A stretch of 64,000 nucleotides of DNA from Haemophilus haemolyticus_M (lineage in GTDB: Bacteria; Pseudomonadota; Gammaproteobacteria; Enterobacterales; Pasteurellaceae). Position numbers and translations under genes: made by a program. Under the pieces are notes generated by a model. It had not been told where the DNA came from, did not search any database, and saw nothing but the letters and a program-made list of their open reading frames with translations. Shown here in pieces: positions 7,581 through 16,434 of the stretch (positions are counted from its first letter, which is position 1; every line of letters starts with the position of its first letter). The DNA lies in assembly GCF_003490935.1 (NCBI RefSeq), contig NZ_QQGD01000002.1, positions 310,001 through 374,000 of the forward strand, written 5' to 3'.

Positions 7581-8159
7581 CTAGTTTTTCAATATAAAGT
7601 AAGCTATGACAGCCAGTGCCACCACTGACCAACCAATAATTTCAATAGATTTTCGCAATTTTGCTGCGAATTTTTCACCGCCCCATGCGGCTAATTTTGC
7701 CACCAGCAAGAAACGCACTAAACGTGAAACAAATGCGGTGATAACAAAAGGGAAAAATGCCATTTGCATTACGCCAGAGCAGAGTGTAAACACCTTGTAA
7801 GGAATTGGGCTAAAACCTGCCACAAACACAACTAATACGCCCCATTGCTCAAACCAATTTATGGCTTTTGCCCAATGCGCACCATATCCCCATTGTTGTA
7901 CAATATTTTCCACCCAGTCAGTTGCATAATAACCAATTGCATAACCAATCACCCCGCCGATGACAGAAGCAATTGCCGTATAAAATGCAAATTTCACCGC
8001 ACTTTTTGGCTTTGACATAGACATTGGGATCAACATCACATCGGGCGGAATAGGAAAAAATATCGCCTCGATAAAACTAACAAAAGAGAGCCAAAAAGTC
8101 GCAAAGCGGTGCGTTGACCATTGCATGGTTTTATCGTACATCGTACCGAAAATTTTCAT
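7581..8159 (-). CDS. DedA/VTT-domain inner membrane protein, 192 aa
   Basis: A multi-spanning membrane protein of the DedA (SNARE-associated/VTT) group, members of which act in lipid flipping and membrane homeostasis. Features seen: an N-terminal re-entrant segment with FFPIPPDVMLIPM, a glycine-rich helix (ASVIGGVIGYAIGYY), VVFVAGFSPIPYKVFTLCSGVMQM with the family F-x-P dipeptides, and a C-terminal anchor. It is in the truD-surE-lppB operon, 29 bases after surE. A second, shorter relative (yqaA) is at 35268-35741. Confidence 0.85.
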   Translation of the reverse strand: MKIFGTMYDKTMQWSTHRFATFWLSFVSFIEAIFFPIPPDVMLIPMSMSKPKSAVKFAFYTAIASVIGGVIGYAIGYYATDWVENIVQQWGYGAHWAKAINWFEQWGVLVVFVAGFSPIPYKVFTLCSGVMQMAFFPFVITAFVSRLVRFLLVAKLAAWGGEKFAAKLRKSIEIIGWSVVALAVIAYFILKN

Positions 8160-8188
8160 ATTTCTTCTCTATTTGGTAGAACGCACCA

Positions 8189-8929
8189 TTATTCCTGCTC
8201 TAACCAACCTTGTAAAGCCGAAAGTGAATGATGTGCAGTAAGATCTGCCTGAATTGGCGTGATAGACACATAACCATTTTTCACCGCATGGAAATCTGTT
8301 CCCTCGCTTTCATCTTCGGGTAATGCTGAAGGACCAATCCAATAAATGGTTTCATCACGAGGATCCCTTTGTTTAATAACTTCTGCAGACGAGGCACGGT
8401 AACCCAAGCGACACACCTTGTAACCCTTTAATTCTTCAAAAGGCAAATCTGGCACATTGATATTAATAATTTCACGAGGATTTAATAATTGATGATGTAA
8501 TTTTGGAATGAGATTACACACCACTCGTGCTGCTGTTTCATAATGTTGACGACCATCTAACGAAACCGCAATAGCAGGCAAGCCTAAATGACGCCCTTCA
8601 AGAGCTGCTGCTAATGTGCCTGAATAAATCGTATCATCGCCCATATTGCAACCTGCATTAATGCCCGATACAACTAAATCCACTTGGCCAGATAAAAATC
8701 CGTTTAACGCTAAATGTACACAATCTGCTGGTGTACCATTCACACAATAATCGCCATTGTCTAAATGGCGTGGGCGCAGTGGCTCCACTAATGTAAGCGA
8801 GCTTGATGCTGCACTTCGATTACGATCAGGTGCAACAACAATGACTTCTGCAATTTTTCTTAATTCTGTTGCTAAAACTTGAATGCCTTCCGCGTGAAAA
8901 CCGTCATCATTACTGACTAAAATTCGCAT
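8189..8929 (-). CDS. surE: SurE 5'/3'-nucleotidase
   Basis: Survival protein SurE, a divalent-metal-dependent nucleoside monophosphate phosphatase in the cytoplasm. The N-terminus has the family signature ILVSNDDGFHAEGI, followed by VVAPDRNRSAASSSLT, VNGTPADCVHLAL and VVSGINAGCNMGDDTIYSGTLAAA, which supply the metal ligands (Asp8, Asp9, Ser, Asn). At 246 aa it is of normal length. It follows truD with a 9-base gap, and the truD-surE order is conserved widely in gammaproteobacteria. Confidence 0.96.
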   Translation of the reverse strand: MRILVSNDDGFHAEGIQVLATELRKIAEVIVVAPDRNRSAASSSLTLVEPLRPRHLDNGDYCVNGTPADCVHLALNGFLSGQVDLVVSGINAGCNMGDDTIYSGTLAAALEGRHLGLPAIAVSLDGRQHYETAARVVCNLIPKLHHQLLNPREIININVPDLPFEELKGYKVCRLGYRASSAEVIKQRDPRDETIYWIGPSALPEDESEGTDFHAVKNGYVSITPIQADLTAHHSLSALQGWLEQE

Positions 8930-8938
8930 TGTACTTCC

Positions 8939-9958
8939 TTATGCTTCTGTATAATTTACTAACTCACGAACTAATGCCGTGGCATAACTGCCCGCTGGCA
9001 AATAAAATTTCAAACGCAAGCCTTCTGGCTCAAATGCCCAAGAAAACGCTTTTGCCTTCATTAATAATGGACGACGCGCTGCCTTCATTCTTTCTTGTTT
9101 CATTAAAGGATCGAAAACTGAATGTTTACTTACAATTTCATTTTCAATATCGCTTGCGGCCAACACATCTTCGCCAATTAAAGGGGCAGTGAGTAAAATA
9201 TCTTGATTTTCTAACCGCACTTGCAAGGCATTTAAGTCTTCTTTTTCATCCGCTTTGAACCAACTGTGCGAACCTGCTAATTGCACAATATCGTTTGGCA
9301 AAACTTGATTTGTTGCGCTCTTTGCAATACGCGCCGCCACAACTAGATTAAAAATTTCACTACGCGCAGCGGAAAGATAAAAACTGCGTTTTTTACGATC
9401 TTTTACCTTGATTTCACCTTGCGCCCAACGCAATGCTTGCGTGAGGTTATGACCATCCCGACCAAAACGTTGTTCCGTAAAATAATTTGGGAAACCAAAA
9501 TTTGCCACAAAATCCAACCGCGCTTTAAGCTCATCAGATTCTTCTGCACCGCGTAATAAAATATCGAAATAATTTCCCTCAAGGCTACCCGTGCGAATTT
9601 TTCGGTTATGTCGAGTAACCGCTAAAATCTCTACGCCCTCTAATTCAAATTGACTGAAATCGGGCGTTTCCATTCCCGGCATTTGCAAGCAAAACCATTG
9701 TTCTGTCACTGCTCGACGATCTTTCAACCCCGCATATCCCATATTGCGTTCAGAAACACCGGCAAATTTAGCTAATTTTTCACCAACAAATAAGGTATTG
9801 CAATCTGTTTTGCGTACATACAAGGCAACAAACTCCCCTTCGCCTGACATTTCATAGCCTAAATGCTCTTTTACAATAAAATCCGCACATTCAGCCTTTA
9901 AAAGTGCGGTGGTTTTTGGCGGTGTTTTTAATGCCAAATAAGGGAGTTGTTCGAGCAT
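8939..9958 (-). CDS. truD: tRNA pseudouridine(13) synthase TruD
   Basis: Converts U13 to pseudouridine in tRNA-Glu. The catalytic motif GLKDRRAVTEQWF is intact (Asp about residue 80), with NYFTEQRFGRDGHNL and the C-terminal PAGSYATALVRELV also family-typical. At 339 aa it is close to the E. coli protein. First gene of the minus-strand operon leading to lppB. The divergent gap to rraB (about 100 bases) carries both promoters. Two uptake-signal cores lie in its coding sequence. Confidence 0.95.
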   Translation of the reverse strand: MLEQLPYLALKTPPKTTALLKAECADFIVKEHLGYEMSGEGEFVALYVRKTDCNTLFVGEKLAKFAGVSERNMGYAGLKDRRAVTEQWFCLQMPGMETPDFSQFELEGVEILAVTRHNRKIRTGSLEGNYFDILLRGAEESDELKARLDFVANFGFPNYFTEQRFGRDGHNLTQALRWAQGEIKVKDRKKRSFYLSAARSEIFNLVVAARIAKSATNQVLPNDIVQLAGSHSWFKADEKEDLNALQVRLENQDILLTAPLIGEDVLAASDIENEIVSKHSVFDPLMKQERMKAARRPLLMKAKAFSWAFEPEGLRLKFYLPAGSYATALVRELVNYTEA

Positions 9959-10066
9959 GATTAAGGGTTCTTTTTTATAGAAAATAATTGCGCGAAATTT
10001 TATGCGACTTTTAGTGATTTATCCACTAAAATAACCGCACTTTTGTTCTTGTTGAAGGATTTTATT

Positions 10067-10489
10067 ATGTCAAAATTGGCTGAGTTACAAGCAGAAACCC
10101 GTGAAATTATCGCTGATTTACTTAACGACGGTAGTGACCCGGATGCGCTTTATATTATTGAGCATCACATTGCTCATCACGATTTTGATTTGTTAGAAAA
10201 AATCGCGGTAGATGCGTTTAAAGCTGATTATGAAGTTTCAGAAGCGGAAGAATTTGAAGATGATGACGGCAAACCTATTTTCTGCTTTGACATTATCAGT
10301 GAAGTAGAATTAAAAGCGGAAATTATTGATGCGCAACAAAAAGAAATCCTTCCGTTATTAGAAAAATATAAAGGCATTTATGATGGTTGGGGCACCTATT
10401 TTGAAGACCCGAATGCCGATGACGATGAATACGGTGATGATGGGGAATTTTTTGATGATGAGGATGTCGAAGAGCCTCGTGTGCATTAA
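10067..10489 (+). CDS. rraB: Regulator of ribonuclease activity B
   Basis: RraB binds the C-terminal scaffold of RNase E and dampens mRNA decay. The sequence follows E. coli RraB over its whole length: LLNDGSDPDALYIIEHHIA near the start, YDGWGTYFEDPN near the end, and a strongly acidic tail. The start at 10067 is preferred over an upstream in-frame ATG at 10043 because GAAGGA precedes it at normal distance and the family begins near this Met. It diverges from truD and is followed by a rho-independent terminator. Confidence 0.93.
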   Translation: MSKLAELQAETREIIADLLNDGSDPDALYIIEHHIAHHDFDLLEKIAVDAFKADYEVSEAEEFEDDDGKPIFCFDIISEVELKAEIIDAQQKEILPLLEKYKGIYDGWGTYFEDPNADDDEYGDDGEFFDDEDVEEPRVH

Positions 10490-10500
10490 TCATTCTTTTT

Positions 10501-10530
10501 AACCGCACTTAATAAGTGCGGTTATTTTTT
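10501..10530 (+). terminator. Uptake-signal dyad terminator of rraB
   Basis: AACCGCACTT and AAGTGCGGTT form a 10-bp stem with a 3-base loop, followed by a T run. Both arms are Hin uptake cores. Confidence 0.9.
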
Positions 10531-10555
10531 AGGTATTAGAAAAACAAACTACTCA

Positions 10556-13453
10556 TCATTGTTGCTGTGCATTTTTTATCACATTCACAATTTCATCTTT
10601 CTCAAATTGGGTTTTAAAAACAATTTTTGTATCCGATGCAACGAGATTAAACAATTTTTCTGCGTGTTTAATTTTTTGCTGTTCTTCCGAACGTAAAGAT
10701 TGATCGTCTGGTACATTTTTGCTTTCTACAATCAAATTCAACGTGTCGCCCGAGCTTGTTTTTATAATATAAGCAAAATCGGGCGAATATGTACCGCCGC
10801 CTGCCACAGGAATTTTGATAGAATTTTTTGGGATTTTTGTAAACACAATTACTTCTTTTACTTGATTTTTCGTTATGTTTGCGTGTTCCAATTCACTATC
10901 AAAAAACACACTTTCAAACAAAAACTCAGCCAATGGACTACTCGAATCAAACTGTGTGCCTAAATCCGAAGCATTCACTTCTGCCAACGCCTTACCTTGA
11001 TTATCCGTAAATTTGGTTGGATGAACACTGCCTCCCACACGGCTAAATCCTACTTCAAACGCATTAAAGGAATTGAGTAATAACCAGCGGTCAAACCCTG
11101 CTTTTATCGTGTGAATCGTGCGTTCATTCAGGAAGTTTGAAATTTCCAACACATCACGAATCGCAAAAAATGCCTTGTGCAAAGTCTGCATTTGAATCAA
11201 AGCCGTTTGCGATAATTTCAATAAAAACTCACGATAATTCAGCGTATTAATCGGTTCAAAAACTTCATCATTCAGGCTTCTTGTTTCAGTGGCAGACAAT
11301 AAACCATTATCCACACGAATTTTATTTTGTACGGTGCGTATGCCGGTTGCCGTAAATTTATCCGCATTTTCTTTCAGATAACGGATAAACAAACTCAAAA
11401 ATTCATCTTCATCTTTGATTTTGTATTGCAACAAGGCTTTTTGGTTAATGATTTCCCATAAGGCTTTTAATTCATCATATTTAGCGATACGCATTTTGAC
11501 TTTTTCAGCTTTTTCACCTGAACCTTTGATTTTTCCATCTTTCAGGTTGCCTGAACTTTCAAAGGCTTTTGGGAATAATTTTTTCGTTTCAGCAAAGCCA
11601 TTTTCCAAAAAGACATCATCGTCATCGGTTAAATCTGCTAATTGATTGCGAATCTGTTTCTTACTGAGATCAGGATAATCCGTCTGAATTTTCTTAATTA
11701 ATTCATCAGTTAAAGCCGTAAAAACAATCGGTTTTACCACCGCACTATTCACTTCATCAGTTAATTTTTTAACGAAATCCGTTTCGCTATTATCCACAAA
11801 ATAATTCAAGAAAAAGGCTTGATCTTTTACTCTTGCCATATATTCATTTACAGGTAAACGTAAGCCACGACCGACTTCCTGCAATTTGCTCGTTTCAGAG
11901 CCGCTTGAACGCAATTTGCAAATTTGAAACACATTAGGATTGTCCCAACCCTCTCGCAACGTCCATTTGGAAAACACAAAACGACGTGGATTAGCAAGCG
12001 ATAACAAGGTTTCTTTATCGTGCAAAATTTCATTTACTTCTTGCTCGATTTTGTCGTCTTTATCGCTGTTATCCTGCGAAAAATAGCCACCGTGAGTTTT
12101 GGCAATATCGTTTAATGCCGTTTGCCAATATTGGCGTAGAAATTCATCATTTTCTTTTTGCAAACGATGTTCTAATTCCGCTTTTACCATTTGCTCAAAA
12201 ACGGTTTTTAGGCTGCCTGAAAGTTGATTTTTCTCATCACGATAGCCTGCAATATCATCAATGAAAAATAATGTGAGAGGTTTAATCCGTCCACCATTTC
12301 TCGTAAGCAATTCTTTTTCCAAGATAAAATGTTCTCTAATTGCTTGTCGCATCATTTTATCCCGCACAGTATCGCTGTATGAATATGGATTGATGGTATC
12401 GCCTTTTTTCAATTCAATACCATTGCTCAACACCAGCACGCTTTTATTCATTTCAGACACAAACAAATCGCTAATGGCTTGATGAATACGGTTTAAATTT
12501 TCGCCTTTACTTAACTTAAATTCTTGTTTATCTAAAATAAACGTCGCTTCTTTGCCGTCTAAATCAATCAGTTTAATCCGCTCGCCATTGTCTCCGTCAA
12601 TTTGTTCAGTAAACGCACGAATGCCTTTTACTAAATCATCATTAAACGCATCAATCGCATTTAATCGATAAAGTAAATTTTCAAATTGATTGTTAAAGGT
12701 TGCACCATAACGCAAAATAAATTGGGCATTAAATTTCTGTATGTTTTCCCACGTTTTTTTGCTTGTAGGAAACTTATGCGGTTCATCAATAATCACAAAG
12801 GGATTAGTTGAAGCCAAGGCCTCAAAGGGCACAGAAAACTTATCTTTAATCAAGCGGCTGCCGTCATTGCCCTTATCTTTTCCCGCCATTGTGTCGGAAT
12901 TAATCATACCTGCATTAATCAATAAGACGTGGATTTTCTGCTTATCTTCTGCTTGCACAAAACGCACAATTTCAGAGGGCATAAAGGCTTTTTTTGCTTT
13001 GTTTTTTTGGCTTTCTACTACATACAATTCAATTTCTGTTTCGCCATATTGCCCTGCAAAATCCTTGCGAAAATGCTCGGCAAGCGACACGCTTTGCAAA
13101 AAGTTTTTCGTCCCTGCTTTAATGGAAAGAGTGGGCACAACCACGATAAATTTAAACACGCCCAACTCACGATTGAGCTCAAACATCGTTTTTGTGTAGG
13201 TATAAGTTTTGCCTGTCCCCGTTTCCATTGAAATATCAAGCACATTACTATGGGATAACGCTATATCGCCCACGTTATTGGCTTGTTGGATTTTTTGCAA
13301 ATTATCCGTTTTTAGGTTGCCTGCAAATTCAATTAAGGGATTTTCATCTGTTTGCACATTTTTATTTAAATGCACACGGTCAAACACTGCCAAAACGGAT
13401 TCAATCGCTCGCTCTTGATGGGGCAAATTTTTTTCGTAAGTAAAACCTGCCAT
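10556..13453 (-). CDS. res: Type III restriction enzyme, Res subunit
   Basis: Helicase-nuclease subunit that cuts DNA with Mod when target sites are unmethylated. An SF2 ATPase core is at the N-terminus: Walker A METGTGKTYTYTK (about 78-90) and a DEAD-like box IIDEPHKF (about 221-228). The C-terminus has a PD-(D/E)xK nuclease motif (YSPDFAYII then NLIVESKN, about 888-920). At 965 aa it is of full family length with no break. It starts one base after mod ends, so translation is coupled. It carries an exact Neisseriaceae uptake word (12210) and several one-mismatch ones, but no exact Haemophilus core, which suggests import from a Neisseriaceae-type genome. Confidence 0.94.
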   Translation of the reverse strand: MAGFTYEKNLPHQERAIESVLAVFDRVHLNKNVQTDENPLIEFAGNLKTDNLQKIQQANNVGDIALSHSNVLDISMETGTGKTYTYTKTMFELNRELGVFKFIVVVPTLSIKAGTKNFLQSVSLAEHFRKDFAGQYGETEIELYVVESQKNKAKKAFMPSEIVRFVQAEDKQKIHVLLINAGMINSDTMAGKDKGNDGSRLIKDKFSVPFEALASTNPFVIIDEPHKFPTSKKTWENIQKFNAQFILRYGATFNNQFENLLYRLNAIDAFNDDLVKGIRAFTEQIDGDNGERIKLIDLDGKEATFILDKQEFKLSKGENLNRIHQAISDLFVSEMNKSVLVLSNGIELKKGDTINPYSYSDTVRDKMMRQAIREHFILEKELLTRNGGRIKPLTLFFIDDIAGYRDEKNQLSGSLKTVFEQMVKAELEHRLQKENDEFLRQYWQTALNDIAKTHGGYFSQDNSDKDDKIEQEVNEILHDKETLLSLANPRRFVFSKWTLREGWDNPNVFQICKLRSSGSETSKLQEVGRGLRLPVNEYMARVKDQAFFLNYFVDNSETDFVKKLTDEVNSAVVKPIVFTALTDELIKKIQTDYPDLSKKQIRNQLADLTDDDDVFLENGFAETKKLFPKAFESSGNLKDGKIKGSGEKAEKVKMRIAKYDELKALWEIINQKALLQYKIKDEDEFLSLFIRYLKENADKFTATGIRTVQNKIRVDNGLLSATETRSLNDEVFEPINTLNYREFLLKLSQTALIQMQTLHKAFFAIRDVLEISNFLNERTIHTIKAGFDRWLLLNSFNAFEVGFSRVGGSVHPTKFTDNQGKALAEVNASDLGTQFDSSSPLAEFLFESVFFDSELEHANITKNQVKEVIVFTKIPKNSIKIPVAGGGTYSPDFAYIIKTSSGDTLNLIVESKNVPDDQSLRSEEQQKIKHAEKLFNLVASDTKIVFKTQFEKDEIVNVIKNAQQQ
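12210..12221 (+). other. Neisseriaceae-type DNA uptake word AGGCTGCCTGAA
   Basis: Exact 12-base match to the uptake-sequence dialect reported for Simonsiella-type Neisseriaceae. It lies inside res. Confidence 0.75.
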
Positions 13454-13454
13454 T

Positions 13455-15434
13455 TTAATACCTCGCCAATACGCTTAAATTGTTCAAGCCTTTTTTATTG
13501 GCATAGGTTTTCACTGCTTGTGCCAATTCTTTTTGCATCACGCTATCTATATTTTCGCCAAATAACACAATGCGTTCAGGCACAAAATCCTTATCGTTAT
13601 CCAAGCGTTCAATCAAGGCTTTCACGTTCTCTGATGTAAAACCGCTTGCCAATAAATATAAATGTCCACAACAATAAAACGCTTGATAACCTGCTAAATC
13701 AACGGTTTCTACTTTTTCAGGCAGCCTGCAACCGTCAAACACTCGCCAAGTAGTTAAGAGCGTATGCAGTTGTTCATTGTTTAAATCAGTTTTGGGTAAA
13801 AAATCAATTTGTGAGTCAAAATCGGTATTTAAGGTCGTCTGAAAGTGCGGTTCGGTTTTGAAAATTTTAAAACCTAAATCGCCTGTGTAATCAGGGTTTT
13901 CAGTTTGGATTTTCTTTGACGCTAACTCAATTCTCGCTTTTGTGATTTCAAATAAATTGTGTGGCTTATTGTGTTTATCTAGCCAATTGATGGCATTTTG
14001 AATAATTTCTTTTCCGTCTTTACTAGCAACTTTATATGCTTCATCTAAATCATCAGGAATTTGTACAACAATAAATTTTCTTTTCTGTTTGTCTGTTGCA
14101 CAAAGCTGTTCAATTGCATGAGCAGTAGTCGCAGAACCTGCAAAAAAATCTAAGATAATATCTTCATTTTTTGTACAATTATCAACTAAATCTGTTATTA
14201 AAAATTGGGGTTTAGGTGTAGAAAATACTTTTAAACCAAATAAATCAATAATTTCATTGGTTGCCGTATCTGTTAAATAAGCATTATCTTCTAATATACT
14301 TCTTGGTTTTTCCCTTAAATCATCACTCCAATAATCTTTTACATAAATCGTACCTTGGGGACTAGAATACAATCTATGCGTTTTATCTTCTGCAAAATCC
14401 ATACTCCAAATCCAACGCCCATCATTTCCATTTGGCAATTTAGGGAAAATTTCCTTTAAATCATTTTTTTCATTTTGTGTTAGATATACTTTTCCAGTTT
14501 TTAAATCTGCATAAATTGGATAAAAACAGTTAGGACTATCTTCTCGTCTAGCACTACGTCCTTTTTTTCTAAATAATCCATCAGTTTTATATTTGCCAAA
14601 TTCATCTATTTTCTTAAAGCTTTCTATATAATCTTCTGATACGGTTATCCCGATGAAATTTTTATCTTGCTTTTTTTTGGAATAAACCAAAATAAAATCA
14701 TGATTAGTAGAATACCCCTCCTTACTACCCATACCATTTGCACTTTTTTTAACAATTAAAATATCTACAAAATTCTCTTCCCCAAACACTTCATCACAAA
14801 GTAGTTTTAATTGTGCTTGTTCATTATCATCAATAGAAATAAAAATCACGCCGTCATCGCGCAACAATTCACGCGCAATATACAAACGCGGATACATGAA
14901 CGTCAGCCACGCACTGTGTGAATTGGATTTTTTAGCAGTAAATTCCAGCACACGCTTGGCTTCTTCCAAATCCATCCCCAAATCAACCAACTGCTGCGGC
15001 GTAAATTTTCGGTCATCTTGATAAACAAAACCGTCTGAACCTGTGTTGTACGGCGGATCGATGTAAATCATCTTGATCTGATTTTTATAAGCGTGTTTTA
15101 GGTGTTTTAACACTTCCAAGTTATCGCCTTGAATTAAGATATTTTCGCTATTTTGATTTTCTGGTTTTTGATTGTGTTCAATATCTTCCGCTAAAAGCGT
15201 TTCAGGCTGCCTGTCTTTTAAAATTTTGGCATAGGATTTGCCCAGCCAATTGAGGCTGTAGCTTTCTTTTTCTGTTTTAATGCCGTTTGATTGCAACGCT
15301 TTCGCCATTTTTTCAGGCAAAAATGCGCCTTGTTTGTCAAAACAATTTGGGAAATGACGTTTTAATATGCTTAGTTGTTCGTTTTCAGCTTGGGTGTTTG
15401 ATGAAAACAAGGTTTCTTTGGTGATTTCGATCAT
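13455..15434 (-). CDS. mod: Type III DNA adenine methyltransferase, Mod subunit
   Basis: N6-adenine methyltransferase and specificity subunit of the type III system. Motif order is beta class: the catalytic DPPYNTG (about residue 125) precedes the AdoMet-binding DFFAGSATTAHA (about 430). Between them lies a target-recognition domain (roughly 14150-14750) that is visibly more AT-rich than the flanks, as in allelic mod genes. At 659 aa it is of normal length. I saw no tandem tetra- or pentanucleotide tract in it or at its start, so it does not look like a phase-variable mod. It contains three exact Neisseriaceae uptake words. The operon sits between rraB and slyD. Confidence 0.94.
   Translation of the reverse strand: MIEITKETLFSSNTQAENEQLSILKRHFPNCFDKQGAFLPEKMAKALQSNGIKTEKESYSLNWLGKSYAKILKDRQPETLLAEDIEHNQKPENQNSENILIQGDNLEVLKHLKHAYKNQIKMIYIDPPYNTGSDGFVYQDDRKFTPQQLVDLGMDLEEAKRVLEFTAKKSNSHSAWLTFMYPRLYIARELLRDDGVIFISIDDNEQAQLKLLCDEVFGEENFVDILIVKKSANGMGSKEGYSTNHDFILVYSKKKQDKNFIGITVSEDYIESFKKIDEFGKYKTDGLFRKKGRSARREDSPNCFYPIYADLKTGKVYLTQNEKNDLKEIFPKLPNGNDGRWIWSMDFAEDKTHRLYSSPQGTIYVKDYWSDDLREKPRSILEDNAYLTDTATNEIIDLFGLKVFSTPKPQFLITDLVDNCTKNEDIILDFFAGSATTAHAIEQLCATDKQKRKFIVVQIPDDLDEAYKVASKDGKEIIQNAINWLDKHNKPHNLFEITKARIELASKKIQTENPDYTGDLGFKIFKTEPHFQTTLNTDFDSQIDFLPKTDLNNEQLHTLLTTWRVFDGCRLPEKVETVDLAGYQAFYCCGHLYLLASGFTSENVKALIERLDNDKDFVPERIVLFGENIDSVMQKELAQAVKTYANKKGLNNLSVLARY
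13716..13727 (-). other. Neisseriaceae-type DNA uptake word AGGCTGCCTGAA (minus strand)
   Basis: The plus strand reads TTCAGGCAGCCT, the exact complement of the Simonsiella-type dialect. It lies within mod. Confidence 0.75.
13832..13851 (+). other. Neisseriaceae uptake word sharing a base with a Haemophilus uptake core
   Basis: AGGTCGTCTGAA (13832-13843, the mucosa-type dialect) and AAGTGCGGT (13843-13851, the Haemophilus core) share one base. This is the only exact Haemophilus core I found in the R-M operon. It lies in mod and is read there in a tolerant stretch. Confidence 0.75.
15201..15212 (-). other. Neisseriaceae-type DNA uptake word AGGCAGCCTGAA (minus strand)
   Basis: The plus strand reads TTCAGGCTGCCT, the exact complement of the Kingella-type dialect. 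It lies near the 5' end of mod. Confidence 0.75.
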
Positions 15435-15595
15435 AATTTTTCTGCTTGCTTGTTAATATAATTATTTGATTTTGCCGTATAACAGACCAGCTTTGCAAGT
15501 GTTGACCTTGATAACACAGCCTAAATTTAAAAACAAAGCCACATTAATTAAAAATTTGTTAAAGTTAAATAATGAAAGGCTATTAAATTTTAGCA

Positions 15596-15623
15596 TTGCG
15601 CGAGGAATAATTTTCGTTACAAT
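15596..15623 (+). promoter_or_regulatory. Probable sigma-70 promoter of slyD
   Basis: TTGCGC (15596-15601) and TACAAT (15618-15623) are separated by 16 bases, about 40 bases before the slyD start. The rest of the 15435-15662 gap is AT-rich and shows nothing else I can name. Confidence 0.4.
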
Positions 15624-15662
15624 GATACGGCTTTTTTAACCGATTTTTATAAGGAAAACATA

Positions 15663-16283
15663 ATGAAAGTAGCAAAAAATGTAGTGGTGAGCATTGCTTA
15701 CCAAGTTCGCACACAAGATGGCGTATTGGTAGATGAAGCTCCAGCGAATCAACCACTAGAATATTTACAAGGCCACAATAATTTAGTGATCGGTCTTGAA
15801 AAAGCGCTTGAAGGTAAAGAAGTAGGCGACAAATTTGAAGTTCGCGTTCAACCTGAAGAAGGTTACGGTGCATACAGCGAAAATATGGTTCAACGTGTAC
15901 CAAAAGATGTATTCCAAGGTGTTGATGAGCTTGAAGTCGGCATGCGTTTCCTAGCGGATACTGACATTGGTCCAGTTCCAGTGGTGATTACTGAAATCGA
16001 TGGCGATGAAGTTGTCGTTGATGGAAATCACATGTTGGCAGGTCAAGAATTACACTTCACGGTTGAAGTTGTTGCAACTCGTGAAGCAACGTTAGAAGAA
16101 ATCGCACACGGTCACGTTCACGGTGCGCATAGTCACCACCATGATGATGACGAAGAAGGTCACGGTTGTGGCTGTGGCAGCCATCACCACCATCACGACC
16201 ATGATCACGATCACAGCGGATGCTGCGGCGGTGGTCACGGACACGGACATGGTCACGGCAGCTGTGGCTGCGGCGGTCATTAA
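15663..16283 (+). CDS. slyD: FKBP-type peptidyl-prolyl isomerase SlyD with His/Cys-rich tail
   Basis: Cytosolic PPIase and metallochaperone that helps nickel insertion into hydrogenase-type and urease enzymes. The N-terminal FKBP domain (VSIAYQVRTQDGVLVDEA, LVIGLEKALEGKEVGDKFEV) encloses an insert-in-flap chaperone domain (about 70-130). The C-terminal ~60 residues are a metal-binding tail rich in His, Cys, Gly and Asp (HSHHHDDDEEGHGCGCGSHH). The tail is longer in His runs than E. coli SlyD. A GGAAA tract precedes the ATG, and a terminator follows the gene, so it is monocistronic. Confidence 0.95.
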   Translation: MKVAKNVVVSIAYQVRTQDGVLVDEAPANQPLEYLQGHNNLVIGLEKALEGKEVGDKFEVRVQPEEGYGAYSENMVQRVPKDVFQGVDELEVGMRFLADTDIGPVPVVITEIDGDEVVVDGNHMLAGQELHFTVEVVATREATLEEIAHGHVHGAHSHHHDDDEEGHGCGCGSHHHHHDHDHDHSGCCGGGHGHGHGHGSCGCGGH

Positions 16284-16303
16284 TTAAAAACAGCCGAAAA
16301 CAT

Positions 16304-16338
16304 TACCGCACTTTAGCAATGAAGTGCGGTATTTTTTT
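16304..16338 (+). terminator. Uptake-signal dyad terminator of slyD
   Basis: TACCGCACTT and AAGTGCGGTA pair over 10 bp around an 8-base loop, followed by seven T. Confidence 0.9.
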
Positions 16339-16434
16339 ATGAAAAAACCGACAAAATGCGCTGAAAATATTGGATCCTAATGAACTTCTCGGTAGACTAT
16401 AGCGCAATTCACTCAAAAAATTTTAGCCCTCAAA

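Noticed and set aside
12741..13231. Long open frames on the plus strand inside res
   Set aside because: They lie antisense within a clear type III restriction gene and have no family motifs or ribosome-binding site.
13455..15434. Phase-variable mod
   Set aside because: No tandem tetra- or pentanucleotide tract is visible in mod or near its start; both R-M genes are intact.
16092..16280. Minus-strand frame rich in Val/Ala/Thr inside slyD
   Set aside because: It is the antisense of the His-rich tail; composition is explained by CAT/CAC codons.
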